Assembly (NCBI GenBank): GCA_033239005.1
Contig: BSQZ01000001.1
Location: 1,836,501 to 1,900,500, forward strand
DNA from: Lamellibrachia satsuma
Lineage: Eukaryota; Annelida; Polychaeta; Sabellida; Siboglinidae
DNA: 64,000 bases
Direction: 5' to 3'
Shown: positions 44,318-56,379 of the stretch, piece by piece
Layout: each line of letters starts with the position of its first letter
How positions within the stretch are numbered: position 1 is the stretch's first letter
Translations under genes and position numbers: made by a program
The notes under the pieces: generated by a model
Told to the model about the DNA's origin: nothing
The model's database searches: none
The model's input: only the letters and a program-made list of their open reading frames with translations

Positions 44318-45085
44318 CTGCAGTGTGTCATTAACACTTTTTATGTTTTGTACAATCATCAATGCAAATTATGAGACATATATGACAGTAATTTATTGAG
44401 CATCACCAGCATGGTAAAACAGTAACTGTGAACAAACCGTAACATGACTATTTGAGAACATTTAAAAAAAGAAGCTCAGCATTGAGTGCTTTAAAAAGCA
44501 CTACATCCTTTGGGAAGTCAGTTCTTACCTTGTACAAATTATGTTACTTTTTTATTATAAATTATCATACACATGGTATTTGTTGGGGGAATATTTGCAT
44601 TGATATAGGAGATACCTTCATGCCAGTTTAATGCACGAATATGTTTAATCAGTGGGTTTGCACTGATGATAAGTCTTATTATAGCATTTGGACATTTAGC
44701 CCTAATGCTACGACTAGAACATGCTGTGTGACAGTCCTAGCATTAGTAAGATCCTTAGTCAGTAAACAAATGTTGTTTTGAAATTACCAGTAAATATTCA
44801 AAGTGCAACAGATCTTAACCAACCAGATCATCAGAGGGAATAAGTTTTTGTATCATGAAATTGCCTGGCTGTCCAACAGAAAGGCTAACTTTAATGTTAA
44901 TTTATCTGTAATATCATTCCTTTCGGTGAATCGTGTCATTATACAAGCAGTGCTAATAATGATTAGTTACACAGGTATTATTATCTAACATTTCTCAGGA
45001 TGCAATTATCATTCAGCCGTTGATGACAGAAACATAAATCAGGACATACCCAAGACATATGACCACAATGTTCTGACAAACCTAC

Positions 45086-45457
45086 CTCTCTCCACGAGGT
45101 CTACTTGAAATAGTTCCGATCTCTCCTCTCCAGTAACCTCATTGTTGACACTGCACACGTAGGAGCCAAAGTCTTCAATTTTACAACATCCAGGATGATT
45201 CTGTCTCCCATCACATTGATTCCATCTCGTAGAGTCTCAGTGTTGACACTGCACACGTAGGAGCCAGTCTTCTATTTTCACAACATCCAGGATGATTCTG
45301 TCTCCCATCACATTGATTCCATCTCGTAGAGTCTCACTGTTGAATGTCCACTGGAAGTGTGGCTGTGGATTGGCGCACACAGAACACATAATCTCTTTTG
45401 ATGTCTCATTTGGAGCAGCAGCTGTTAGTGTAGGGCCAAAATTCCAGTGGGCCTCAT
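45086..45457 (-). pseudogene. Immunoglobulin domain exon with a 98-bp internal tandem duplication
   Basis: From acceptor CTTCAG the exon reads AHWNFGPTLTAAAPNETSKE, then CSVCANPQPHFQWTFNSETL and INVMGDRIILDVVKIED, and ends SYVCSVNNEVTGEERSELF before GAGAG|GTAGGT. The first Cys, the Trp and the YxC are those of an I-set-like Ig fold. Bases 45143-45240 and 45241-45336 are a tandem copy; 98 is not a multiple of three, so the second Cys region is read out of frame. Removal of one copy would restore a single domain. Confidence 0.65.
45143..45336. repeat. 98-bp tandem duplication inside an Ig exon
   Basis: Two adjacent copies starting TGTTGACACTGCACACGTAG; they differ by small indels around the AAGTCTTC string. 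Confidence 0.9.
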
Positions 45458-45694
45458 CTGAAGAAAGACATAAAACACCAGGTGTTACTTCCAGCATAGG
45501 GAATTACTTAATGTGCACATAAGCAATATGTAGGAGGGAGGGTATGACAAAAAGGAAGTGGAGTAATTGTATAAGTTATTTTATATATGAATGAATCTGT
45601 TTAGGCTGAAGGAATCTTGACATCATTTAAATAACTGAAAAGCATGTGTATTTAATAAATTTAATACACTTGTGTAATACTTAGGTAAACTTAC

Positions 45695-46066
45695 ACTGGA
45701 CATTAACAACGAAGGCCTTGGACACATCATGTGTCATTGCACCGGCTGTCTCTGTAGTCACATCACAGGCGTAGTTGCCATCAAAGCATGTGATGTTGCC
45801 ACAGGTAAAATACCTGGTTTTCTTTGTCACCTACCACACCAATGTACTGTTCTTGGCATCCATCTGTCCATACATGTACTGTCCATCTGTTACTTGGACA
45901 GTGGTTACAACAAAGTCACTATTGACAATGGACATTCCATCTTTGAGCCACTGAAGCTTCATGACACCACTGCCTGACACAGTGCATGTCATGTTGAAGT
46001 CAGTGTCATCAAAAGCAGTGGTATGTGGAATGTTGTCAATGCATGGATACTCCACCGTGGCTGGAG
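45695..46066 (-). pseudogene. Immunoglobulin domain exon with in-frame stop
   Basis: Between TATGTAG and CCAGT|GTAAGT the minus strand reads ATVEYPCIDNIPHTTAFDD, FNMTCTVSGSGVMKLQWLKD and then a TAG at 45831-45833. Behind it the same frame resumes with KKTRYFTCGNITCFDGNYACD and KAFVVNVQ. Conserved Cys, Trp and YACD mark an Ig fold. The single stop and an oversized loop suggest decay. Confidence 0.65.
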
Positions 46067-46142
46067 CTACATATAGAAATATACTATTGAAAGAATCATC
46101 ATCATCACCACCACAACACTGCGGACACCTATCTTGTACACA

Positions 46143-46807
46143 CAATCACTCACCTTGCACTGTCAGAGTCATTCACCTTGCACTGTCAGAGTCATTCACC
46201 TTGCATTGTCAGAGTCACTCACATTACACTGTCACAGTCACTCACCTTGCACTGTCACACATTCACTCACGTTGCATTGTCACAAAGTCACTCACCTTGC
46301 ACTGTCACAGTCATTCATCTTGCACTGTCACAGTCATTCACCTTGCACTGCCACAGTTACTCACTTCGCACTTGTCACACAACCACACACTTTGCACTTG
46401 TCACACAGTCACTCACCTTGCACTGTCACACAGCCACACACCTTGCACTGTCACACAGTCACTCACCTTGCACTGTCACACAACCACACACCTTGCACTT
46501 GTCACACAACCACACACCTTGCACTGTCACACAGCCACACACCTTGCACTGTCATACAGTCACTTGTCTTGCACTGTCACACATTCACTCACATTGCATT
46601 GTTACACAGTCACTCACGCTGCACTGTCACAGTCACTCACCTTGCACTGTCATACAGTCACTCACCTTGCACTGTCACATAATCAATCACCTTGCAATGT
46701 CACCCAATCATTCACCTCGCACTGTCACACAGTCAGTTACCTTGCACTGTCATGCTATCATTCACTTTGCACCGTCACTCACCTTGCACTGTCACACAGT
46801 CACTCAC
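46143..46807. repeat. 23-26-bp minisatellite (about 27 units) carrying a 5' splice site in every unit
   Basis: On the minus strand the unit is about ACAGTGCAAG|GTGAGTGACTGTG, and the whole array lies directly downstream of the Ig exon 46808-47083. That exon's own end, ACAGTGACAGTGCAAG|GTGAG, is the first unit. Nearly all units keep the GGTGAGTG donor string. The long plus-strand ORFs here (CTVTHLALSHSH-like) are translation of the repeat. Confidence 0.9.
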
Positions 46808-47083
46808 CTTGCACTGTCACTGTGGCCCAGTCTGAGTAGTCACTCTGTCCAAGCCAGTTTCCTGCCACACACCTGAACTTGCCAGATTCGTCCACTCTTG
46901 AAGGTGTCAGCCTCAACACTCCTGTTGTATTCCTGCTGAAGTCACTGTTCTGTTTGCGCCAGGTGAACCAGGAAGCTGCTGGGTTGCCAGGCTCAGTTGG
47001 GGCACTGCAGGTTAATGACACTTGTCCTCCTACATCCACAATCACATTTGTTGGGTCAGTTGTTGCTTGACCATAGGGTTTAT
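46808..47083 (-). CDS. Immunoglobulin domain exon, intact
   Basis: 276 nt between ACTTCAG and CAAG|GTGAGT. It reads TTDPTNVIVDVGGQVSLTCS, PAASWFTWRKQNSDFS, VLRLTPSRVDESGKFRCVAG and ATVTVQ. The VSLTC, W and DxGxFxC spacing is that of an I-set Ig domain. It is followed immediately by a minisatellite made from its donor site. Confidence 0.75.
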
Positions 47084-47089
47084 CTGAAG

Positions 47090-48640
47090 TTCACAAAATG
47101 CAAATGTTACGGTATATCTTAAGTATGGGCTTGGACACTCATAAACTGATTTTGCAGAAGTTAAGCAGTACATCTATACTTATGAATTTGTGCCAAGCAA
47201 AATCTGTAATAGGCTTGAATACAGTGTTGAACTAACTTGATCGCCATATCGCAGATAAACTTAAGTGACACCTTATAAGTTTTATATTTTTGCATCAATT
47301 TGATCATGTGTCTGCCTAGCTAGTCTAAGTTAGTATATACATATGTATTCTTGATAACCACTTCCAATAACACTGCAATGTAAAAAAGTTTTATTTAATG
47401 ATATATAGGAGCGCAGTGCATAGTTTGTGCATATTTAAATTAATTACTTGCAAGAATAGTAATAATTATCAAAGTATACATAGTATATGACAATTTATAA
47501 TACATGATTTATTATTTAAGTCCTGTACATGTTCTTCATAAAATATCAGTGACACTGGGTTAATTAATTGTCAAACCACTTTTAACTTGTAGCAGAATAT
47601 GCATTTGTTTTAATTTAACAGTTACACATCAGTACATTTTCAGTACAATAAAATAAATATCCTTTGGCACAGTTGCTACTTCAGATACACAACCTGGTGA
47701 ACTAAAAGTTTGTAATTTCATGTTCCTTTGCTATGTTCAATTTTATACTTCTTTGTAATATTCGACTTTATGGTTGCAAACACATTTATAATTATATGTT
47801 GCAATCAAATACAAATATTGGTGAATATATTTGATATAGTTTCAGGTATCCCTAATTGCAAAATCCATTAGAACATCTGCAGTACAGTTTAAATTTAGGA
47901 TGAAACTTTGCTGCAAGGAATGGGGAATGGGTGATATAACACAGTTTATTAAGTGGTAATCTAATAACAGTACTCAACTATGAAGCGCAATATCAAACCA
48001 CCTAAATAACTCTTCAGGATATTGACATTCAGAACACGTGAGAGCAGTGTATTATGCAGTATCAACATAGCAATACAAAGGTAGTATACAATACATGCAT
48101 TCCTTGTTTAAATAATTTTTTTATGAAGACAAATAAAATAAATTAGGATGATTAGTTTTTAGTATAAAACAGTATGTCTAGTTTTACCATACTGGTTAAA
48201 AGTTTTCAACTAAGATGAGTTTTCATAAATGGTAAATTGCGTGCTTTCAACTTGTGTTCAACTTAATCTACCCATTCAACTAGTTTTCAACTGATTGAAC
48301 GATAGTTGACACCAATGTGAGATTCATTTTCAACAGCTGAAGTTCAACTGAACTTTTTTGTGTTTGTTGCCATACACAAAATCTCATGAACTTCCATTAA
48401 TGATCGAGGAGAAATGTGACTACATAAACCACAACTACATGATTGAAAATATAACAGTAGATTTCTTTAAACCATTTTATTAATATGATAATTTAATTTT
48501 AGGTACTTGAGTTCAGTTTTTCTCAAGCATTAACTAATGAATTACGTTTTAGGTTCCATAAATAGGTGTGCTACTTTTAACTACCAAAATTCATAAAAGC
48601 AACTTTAATCAACCATCCAATCAAATCAAATCATAAAATT
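47090..48640. other. Intron, no other gene seen
   Basis: A+T-rich. TTCAACT recurs loosely at 48195-48350. No coding signal. Confidence 0.45.
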
Positions 48641-48644
48641 TCAC

Positions 48645-48930
48645 CAGCAGATGAAATGTTGCACTAAAGTTTCCCATTCCAGCATCGTTTTCTGCAGCAC
48701 AAGAGTAGTGATCATCATCCAGAGTGTGGTCAAGGGAACCTATTGTCAAGTCTTGGTCACTGAGTTGGTAGCGACTAGAAGTAGAGTTCACTGTGCTTCC
48801 TTTCTTCCATGTCACTAGTTTGATGACATCTTGCGGTCGGCCATCGGTGACACTACAGGTCAGTGTCGCTGAACTTCCTTCTGTTGGCTTCCAGGTACTT
48901 AAGTGTGTCACAGTTGTACTTGGCGGGTCT
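48645..48930 (-). CDS. Immunoglobulin domain exon, intact
   Basis: From ATTTCAG the exon reads PPSTTVTHLSTWKPTEGSSA, TLTCSVTDGRPQ, KLVTWKKGS, DLTIGSLDHTLDDDHYSCAA and FHLL before GTGAAA. This is an Ig fold with two Cys and the core Trp. It belongs to the same minus-strand gene as the other Ig exons. The donor is weaker than average, so the exact end could differ. Confidence 0.7.
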
Positions 48931-48934
48931 GAAA

Positions 48935-49945
48935 TGTCAAATATGACAGTTGCAAAGTTAACATGAAGGAAATGTCATTTTACAAAAAGGAAAGTGTGAG
49001 CCCCGATCAATACTGTCAATTAAAACTCAGTCAAACAAATGTAAGGAAGAAATGCCAAGGCCCAAACTTTAGGAAGATTTACACAAGTGAACAAACTGAC
49101 ACAGATTTTCTAACTGAATAAATTTATGCTACAAATAAACCTGTGGAAGACTTGTCACTACAAACTACAACCAGAAGCTGGATATAAGGCAGTTGATGTA
49201 ACAAATAAACAGCTCACGGGTTTAATAATGCTACAGTTGTCTCCTTGATCAATGCTCCCCTCGTTTCCCATCCATTTTTTCATTGACAGCCTACATCTAC
49301 TACATAAATGACACCTCATCAATTACCACCATAACATATGACCAAATGTCGGGTCAATTTGAATTTTATGAATATTTTTTGTTAAGTTTCACAATATGTT
49401 ATTATTACACAAAGAAAATATCTTAAGATATGACAAAAAATGTAGGCCATTGTAGGGTTGTGATCATGAGTGAATGAAAAAAAAATACGAAGTGGCCCCG
49501 AACCACTGAATTCAGGGAGTTGAATGCTGTAATTGAGCAATGGCCTCCACTGACGATGTATACACATTGCCTTTAATGAGTGACCACTTCACTACTGCAC
49601 AGCAACATTATATATTATAATGGTGAAGCAATTGAGCAAAATAACTACCATTATTGCAGTAATTTGTTATACCAAATACTGCCTTAGGCTGCAGCAGCAT
49701 TATGTAATAATAGTTATGGATAATAGTTATGGTGACAACTGCTGATGCATGTTTTCAGTCCCATACATCTAAGTGGTCAAACCTCTGTTTACTGAGTACT
49801 GATCACCCCTCTTTTATTAACATTACCTCTCCATACAAGGTTGCTGGAGGCTGGAAGAAACATATCTTGGCTTCACATGTAAAAGTCAGTATAAGTCACT
49901 CATATAATACACTGATATTCACAATTTACACTGATTGTCTTATGT
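48935..49945. other. Intron, nothing recognised
   Basis: No further Ig exon or repeat identified. Confidence 0.4.
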
Positions 49946-49947
49946 AC

Positions 49948-50178
49948 CGTGCCCCAGACAACATCTCTGTGTTCAGGTTGAGTGACAAGACAATACAACT
50001 GAGTGTTGTGTTCATTGCGATTGAAGGACACTTTGTAGGGGGCACGAAGATGAAAAGTTCCATCTGTATTTGGCGGCAGATTCGCTGGAGTTCCTCTCTG
50101 CAGTGACCCACCAGTTCCTTTTCTCCAGTAGATGTCTGCCTTGGGTTTTACTCGACTTACATCACAAGTGACAGTTAC
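49948..50178 (-). CDS. Immunoglobulin-like exon
   Basis: From an AATACTCAG acceptor the minus strand reads VTVTCDVSRVKPKADIYWRK, LPPNTDGTFHLRAPYKVSFN and TQLYCLVTQPEHRDVVWG, then a GTACAT donor. The length is 231 nt, open throughout. Cys, Trp and YC fit an Ig domain, possibly split over two exons since the first strands are absent. Confidence 0.6.
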
Positions 50179-50179
50179 C

Positions 50180-51770
50180 TGAGTATTCCGGTATCACTGA
50201 AACAATGACATTATCAGATTTAATAAGGGACTTTTCCGACATTTTACGAATTTCAAAACCCAAAATGAGTATGTGGAACAAGTTCTATGATAACCATTTT
50301 TGCAAGTTGTGCACATTCCTTTATTAGGTAAACAACATATTAAAATTTCAGAGTTTAGTTTATAATATAGCAATAGAAAATTACTGTCTCGTTTTTCTCC
50401 CAAATAGGCCAATAATGTCCATACACATGTTCATGACCACGTAACAAATTAATGAAAATATTATGAATTATCGCACAGCAACAAATAGCAAAGGTTACTA
50501 ATAGTACATTGTTGACATGAACATTGCAAATGGTCACATAATTGTCCTGCTTTGCTGTTTCTTAAGGGGATTATTTAAGGTTGATTTGATAGCACTTGCT
50601 TCTTTGTCACACATTTTTTTAAATAGAAGGCAAGTGACACTAAGTTACCAAATAATCAACGTCATAAACAGTACAGTAACGTAGCCTCGTAGGGAAGAAT
50701 CATTGCGTCGAGCCAGTCGCTATACGTAATATAATATGCTGTTTTCACAAAAATCTGAAGAAACGTTTGCCTAAGATACGTATATTTTAAATCACTAACA
50801 ATTATGTCATCGTTGCAGTGCAAACAAATTGTTAGAAAAGTTGTTTTTAATTAAACAATTACGACTACACAAATTATATTATGTACTAGTCTATGTGTAT
50901 GACCTAGCCTAGGCTAGGGTACAATACTTTTTTTTTATAAATACACATAATCAAATACTCCGTAGAATTGTGGATAATTACTCTGCTATAATATACACAA
51001 GAGAGCAAAGCAATACCATGTTTCGTCCGATATCTAAAAACCACATCATCGTCTCTTGCCTTGGTGCCTTTTGCTATAGTGCCAGACTAGATCACACTAG
51101 TACTAGTAGGCGTTCGCCATGCGCCAGCAGCATACGCTGACCGGTTCCGTAAAACTCTGGCATATTCAGACGCTATTTAAGGATAATATTGTCCAAGTTC
51201 AGTGACTTTAACATTTCGGGATATGCTTTAACAAATGTTACCTTTTCATATAATTTTGCCTAAAAATGCACTATGGACGACTGTCTCTTAGCCTTAGACA
51301 TCTCATTTTGCTGAACTAGCGACTCTACGCCATGGTTCCGATCTATCCGCTACGCGTGACGTGGTTGCCGATCTGTCCGCTAGGTGCTTGGAGGACTGTG
51401 TACTAACTACGAACCACAGGTAACGATGCAAATTGCGGGAAGTAAATATGCTTTGGCGACGCGTAAAATATCTATGCGAATTATTTTAAAACTGCCATTT
51501 ATTCAGGCAAAATGACCGGCTCTGTTTTGCTGCCACATATCGTGATCATCAACGGTCGCTGACCTGTCTGTGGGACGTCGAAGCTGCAATGTTTAATGCA
51601 AAAGTGGGTCGGTCATTAGCCGACGCGAGGAATAATAAAAATCGGCCTTCCTCTACGAAAGCCAGGTACATGGACCGCCATAGCCGGGTAAATTACCCGG
51701 GTCCCGGCTCTTAACAAAAACCCTGTATAACAGACATTAACTAGTGTATAATGCTATATAATTTAGCATT
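50180..51770. other. No gene recognised; G+C-richer, CpG-containing stretch at 51050-51700
   Basis: The 51050-51700 stretch has more CpG than its surroundings and could be a promoter or first non-coding exon, but nothing decides this. Confidence 0.3.
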
Positions 51771-51772
51771 CC

Positions 51773-51774
<2 letters not shown>

Positions 51775-51808
<34 letters not shown>

Positions 51809-51952
51809 TGTATGTATGTATGTATGTATGTATGTATGTATGTATGTATGTATGTATGTATGTATGTATGTATGTATGTATGTATGTATGTATGTATGTA
51901 TGTATGTATGTATGTATGTATGTATGTATGTATATATATATATATATATATA
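51775..51952. repeat. (TATG)n then (TA)n microsatellite
   Basis: About 38 TATG units followed by TA units. Confidence 0.98.
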
Positions 51953-52127
51953 TAAACACACTTGAGTAATTTTCCTTTGTTTGATACACATTAATGTTGC
52001 TTTTAAAGGAGTAAAGATACTATGGAACTACTAATGTATAAAATAGTGAATGCCTCTCCTAAATTGTTAGTCCTTCACTACCATCATCATATCCGCAATT
52101 ACAATGTTATTCACCCGATGCTAGAGA

Positions 52128-52300
52128 CATTGTGGGGCGCGGTAGGTAGAATGCTGGACTGTCAATTTAGAGAACCAACGTTTGAGTCCACCTACTGCCG
52201 TTTTGAAAATTGGGCAATTTCGTTCACCCCACTTTGCCTACATGCATTGCATGCAGAAGAGACATTAAGCCATTGGTCCCTTCTACCATGTGCATATGTA
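52128..52300 (+). mobile_element. tRNA-headed SINE fragment
   Basis: GGGGCGCGGTAGGTAGAATG and the B-box-like CGTTTGAGTCC are followed by TTCGTTCACCCCACTTTGCC. The head is related to the SINEs at 23213 and 32335, with a different or truncated tail. Confidence 0.6.
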
Positions 52301-52479
52301 TGAACGAGGAAATATAAATCACACACAGTGAATACCTGCCACAACCAGCCTGGGTGACACTACAGTTTCGTTGAATTGAATATGCAATCCTGTTTCAGGG
52401 AAAAGCGGCGGTTTCGACCGGTTTGAAATTGAGGTGCTGCGCACAGCGGCCATTAATAATTTTACGGTCAGTTTAACAA

Positions 52480-53545
52480 GAGATTTAACAAGCCAAAGGC
52501 CCAGATGGCAAGTGGACAAAGAAGCCGTTGGCTTATCGAGAGTCCAACAATGTTCCTCTACTTATAACCCGCCCTCCTGAGATATGTGTCAACCTTGTTT
52601 TTAAACATATTCTCGCTGCTAGCAGTTATACAATCTGTAGACAATTTGTTCCATTCATTTATTGTCCTCTGAGAACGAGTGCTTCCTGATGTCCAATCTA
52701 CATTGATCCTTTACTAATTTTACCTCATGTCCTCTAGTTCTGCTATCCTTCTTGAGTGAGAAAAACACATTTCCATCAATATTTTCATACCCATTCAATA
52801 TCTTAAAAACTCCAATCTGATCTCCTCTTAACCTCCTTGTCTCTAGAGTTGTTAAACCACATTCTTTCAGGCGTTCTTCATAACTAAGGTCTCTCAGTTC
52901 TGGAATCATTTAGTTGCTCTCCTTTGTATGTGTTCAAGCGTATCTATATCCTTCTTACGATATTGTCTCCATGCTTGTATACAGTATTCTAAATGAGGTC
53001 TAACTATTGCTTTATAAAGAGGTATAATTAACTTTTTTCCCTTGTATGTTATGTTTCTTCTAATCAATCCAAGAATTTGATTACCCTTTGCAATACCACG
53101 CTGCTCTGAAACTTTCATATCAGCGCTTATTGTAACTCCTAAGTCCTTTTCTTTTACAGTAGTACCCATAACAGTATCTCCCATTTTATAATTTACATCC
53201 AAGTTCTCATGTCCTGTATGTAGGCATTTGCATTTCCCAAAATTGAACAACATCTACCATTTCTCAGACCATTTCACTAACCTGTCTAGATCGTTTTGTA
53301 AATGTTGTTTATCACCATCAGTATTAACCTTTCTAACCAGTTTTGTGTCATCCGCAAATTTCAGTACGTTACTTGTTATACTGTCGTCCAAGTTATTGAT
53401 ATATATTAAGAATAATATAGGTCCTAATACCGATTCTTGAAGTACCCCACTCAAAACCGATTTCCAATTTGAAACTTCGCCATCTGCTACAACTCGTTTT
53501 CTTCTGTCAGTCAGCCATTGTTCTATCCAGTCAGTTATGCTACCC
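52480..53545 (-). pseudogene. CR1-type LINE, RT domain and 3' end
   Basis: The minus strand reads DWIEQWLTDRRKRVVADGE, SVLGPILFLIYINNLDD, VLKFADDTKLVRKVNTDGD (active-site ADD, about 53350), NFGKCKCLHTGHENLD, LGVTISADMKV, then the same C-terminal blocks as 21504-22033. A stop after KWSEKW (53254) and frameshifts near 52908 and 52660 break it. The 5' half is absent. It shares its 3' flank (AGATGGCAAGTGGACAA) with the 21.4-kb copy. Confidence 0.85.
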
Positions 53546-53549
53546 CCGG

Positions 53550-54430
53550 TTTACGCGGTAATAATGGCGTTTTAACTAATGATATACCATGTCGAGCTCC
53601 CGATAACTAAGGACTCTGACCTAATCATGGAAATCTAACGGTCTAACACTTCGGGATCAAAATCTAGGATCCTCAGAAGCACGGGAGCTAAATTCAAGAA
53701 TGTCGTTCGAAAGGATGAACACTTAGCCGTCAGAGGGAGCCACTTGCAGGCTCCAGTCGGGAGCAGGTGATTTTAGCGCGAGCGGTAAACTGTTCCGTGG
53801 ATGATTGATTAGCGCTAACAATAGAGAGTGAGAGCGATTGCTCTCCTAAAAATTATACCCCGCATAATTTGCCACGTTTGTAGGAGAATATAGGCTGGCA
53901 CAAATGTCTAAATTTAATAATAGTATAGTGCCAAATAAGGTGCGTATAGAGTGACATTTTTCATCAACTAAATACGCATGTAGAGACGCTTATTCGGCAG
54001 ACAAGAGTACCCCAGTTGGTACAATGCATTTGTAGGCTGTGATGTTCACCCTAGCATTCACACATGCCTGAACCTGATCTATATCTATCAGGCTAGTGAG
54101 TGGAATAGTGTCTGCAGGCCTTCTGGAAACAGCTGAGTAACTTGGCTGTGAACTATCCAGTAATATCAACTGTTAAATGAGCACTTAATTAAGAGTTAAT
54201 TGGGAATTTGTCAATTAAATAAAAATTACTTTTTTTGGTAAAGTGAATTAATCATATTAAGTTAAATTAGCCTTTCTATAAAAGTGTGTTGATTAAATTA
54301 AATTAATTTAGTTAATTTAAATTAACAATTGAAATTAACCAATGCCTGGTGAGGAGAATACATTACAAACAACTGCAAGTAGCCAGTTAATGTATAATGA
54401 AATACTAATGAATGATTCTGATCAAATACT
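53550..54430. other. No gene recognised
   Basis: Short inverted AAATTAA-rich segments around 54290-54340 only. Confidence 0.4.
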
Positions 54431-54433
54431 CAC

Positions 54434-54757
54434 CATTCACCGCCAACTTCGCTGAGTTTACAGCAGAACCAATTTTACAAATATATGTGTCTTCGTCTGT
54501 CAGAACTGTTTTGTTGACGTAGAGTTCATGAGCATTACCAACCAGTCGTCCCACCACTATTCTGTTACTGAAGTCGTGTAGTTTTGTTCCATCTTTGCGA
54601 CCAGTGGTGTGGACGTATACAACGTTAGACTCACTATCCTTGTACTAGTACACCCGTGTGAACGTTGTGGCTGTAGTTGTGCATCTCATCAAGGCTCCTT
54701 CTCCTTCCCATGTCTCAGATGGGGCATTCACCACCACAAGGTTATCACTTGTACACA
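54434..54757 (-). pseudogene. V-type immunoglobulin exon with TAG at the core Trp position
   Basis: 324 nt between TTTTCAG and GAATG|GTGAGT. It reads VCTSDNLVVVNAPSETWEGE, LMRCTTTATTFTRVY, then TAG (54645-54647), then YKDSESNVVYVHTTGRKDG, NRIVVGRLVGNAHELYVNKT and DEDTYICKIGSA. Apart from the stop, the frame is open across the whole domain, and the stop sits where the invariant Trp is expected. It is either a nonsense mutation or a site that could be recoded in RNA. Confidence 0.7.
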
Positions 54758-55089
54758 CTGAAAACAAACAAGCTTGATATAACCATTTTGTAGAAATCAT
54801 CCAATGCATCATAACTTATAAGTTAGCAATTAACAGGTATATAACCTTTACCAGGTCTTGTTCACAGTCAGACGACTCTGTTTTCATCTACTTCAATCCA
54901 AAGGTGGAATGCTGGTGTTGCAAAGCATAATTGGTTATCCATAAAATGTAGCTGTTGATGTTATAACATATTTCCTACAAGTATACTCATAATCTGTTCC
55001 AAATGGTCAACTATTGTGGTAGTCTTTCAAGGCAATGTGTAGTCATGCAAGAGAAGTATCGATTGTTGCGTCTCCTTGTTCTTCATATA

Positions 55090-55190
55090 AGAGCAAATCC
55101 TGGGATTGTCATCTGTAATGTCACAAGTCAGTGTCATAGATGTCCCTTCTCTGATTAAGTGACTTTAGTGCTGGGGTGGATGGTCTCAAA
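55090..55190 (-). pseudogene. Ig domain fragment
   Basis: The minus strand reads REGTSMTLTCDITDDN after a shift, the B-strand region of an Ig domain. The remainder is unreadable. Confidence 0.4.
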
Positions 55191-55194
55191 GCTA

Positions 55195-55975
55195 TATTGT
55201 TGACATAACGTTAAAATGTGGTCCATATAAATTGATTTAATACAAATTAGGGTTGATGTCCAAAATTAAGACTACAGACTAAAGTATTAAAAAAAACATG
55301 ATAGTTGCCTAAAAATAAATGCTACTCTTGAAACATCCTCTTGTTAGCTATGAATGTGGAATTTCATACAAAATAACCAAAATACCTTTAAAGTTTAAAG
55401 AAATCACAAACATTTTCCTAAACATTTTTGGCAGTTGTAAGCTAAACTTCATTATATAAGAATAGTTATTTAGAGGTGCTACATCACACAACATAAAATG
55501 GTTCATGGTTGGCATAACAACTGTTGAACTGTGGCAAATAAAAATATGAAAATTGCCACCAAAAAGAATATTTTCTCACTTTTTTTCTAAAAAAAAACCA
55601 TGATTTGTATATAGCATTGTTGGATCGGGTGTTTTCAAATTTGCAGCAATTACAGAACATCTTATTCATCTATTTTTCTCTGACAGTTTTATTAACCTTC
55701 CCAATTAAGCTGTTTTCGAAATGGCAAGACGCACACAACCCACTGTGTTTCAAATGTGTGACCTCGACGTGTGACCTCGATGTGTGACCTCGATGTGCGG
55801 GACAAGAGGATCAATAATCGATAATCAGTTATTTTGTAACATGTGCATTTTTTTGTTGGTAGGTCTACTAAGGCCTGTTTGCGAAGCAATCACTCCTCTG
55901 ACAGTGTGAACACTCGACTGAACTCTTTCTCGCATGATGTTCGACAGTATGACTTTATACTTTGATCGTAATAGC
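55195..55975. other. No gene recognised; 13-bp triplicate at 55756-55794
   Basis: Three tandem GTGTGACCTCGAY units. Otherwise A+T-rich. Confidence 0.5.
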
Positions 55976-55977
55976 AA

Positions 55978-56379
55978 TTGAACACCATATGCAAAACTGC
56001 TGTTGAAGATATCGATCTGCCCATGATTGTGGCGACAACAGCACTGACAAGGTTTGACACCTTTGCTGAGGCAGATGTGCAAATACACAGTTGTGCTATA
56101 AAAGCTGAACTGCCTGTTTCAGAACAGAAGAGGCAGGAAATCGCAGAGGAGACAGAGAACGATGATGTACAAGTCATGCACACCATTAAAGATGATCTTG
56201 AGACATGCCCTAAGCCATACGCAACATTTGTTGAAGACTTGAAAATTGTAGATGGTGTGTTACTGAAGGGCCAAAGGATAGTCATACCAACAAGCATGAA
56301 ACCGCAAATGCGAGCACTTGTGCACGAAGGACATCTCGGCATCGAGAAACGCAAACGAAGAGCCAGATATGCTGCCTAA
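55978..56379 (+). pseudogene. Gypsy pol fragment (RNase H-integrase linker and integrase zinc region)
   Basis: Reads ALTRFDTFAEADVQIHSCAI, KAELPVSEQKRQEIAEETE, CPKPYATFVEDLKIVDGVLL and HEGHLGIEKRKRRAR. It aligns block by block with gypsy 1 at about 18730-19100. The Cys of EKCK is replaced by Arg, and the sequence stops before the catalytic core. No LTRs nearby, so it is an isolated relic. Confidence 0.8.

Noticed and set aside
45961..46876. Three long plus-strand ORFs (182-292 codons) rich in His, Thr, Cys and Leu
   Set aside because: They are translations of the 23-26-bp minisatellite in alternate frames; the real coding strand here is minus.
51737..51991. ORFs of repeated MYVC or IHTY residues
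   Set aside because: Pure translation of a TATG/TA microsatellite.
54280..54340. AAATTAA-rich inverted segments as a possible origin or attachment site
   Set aside because: Low-complexity A/T sequence pairs with itself by composition; no defined arm ends.
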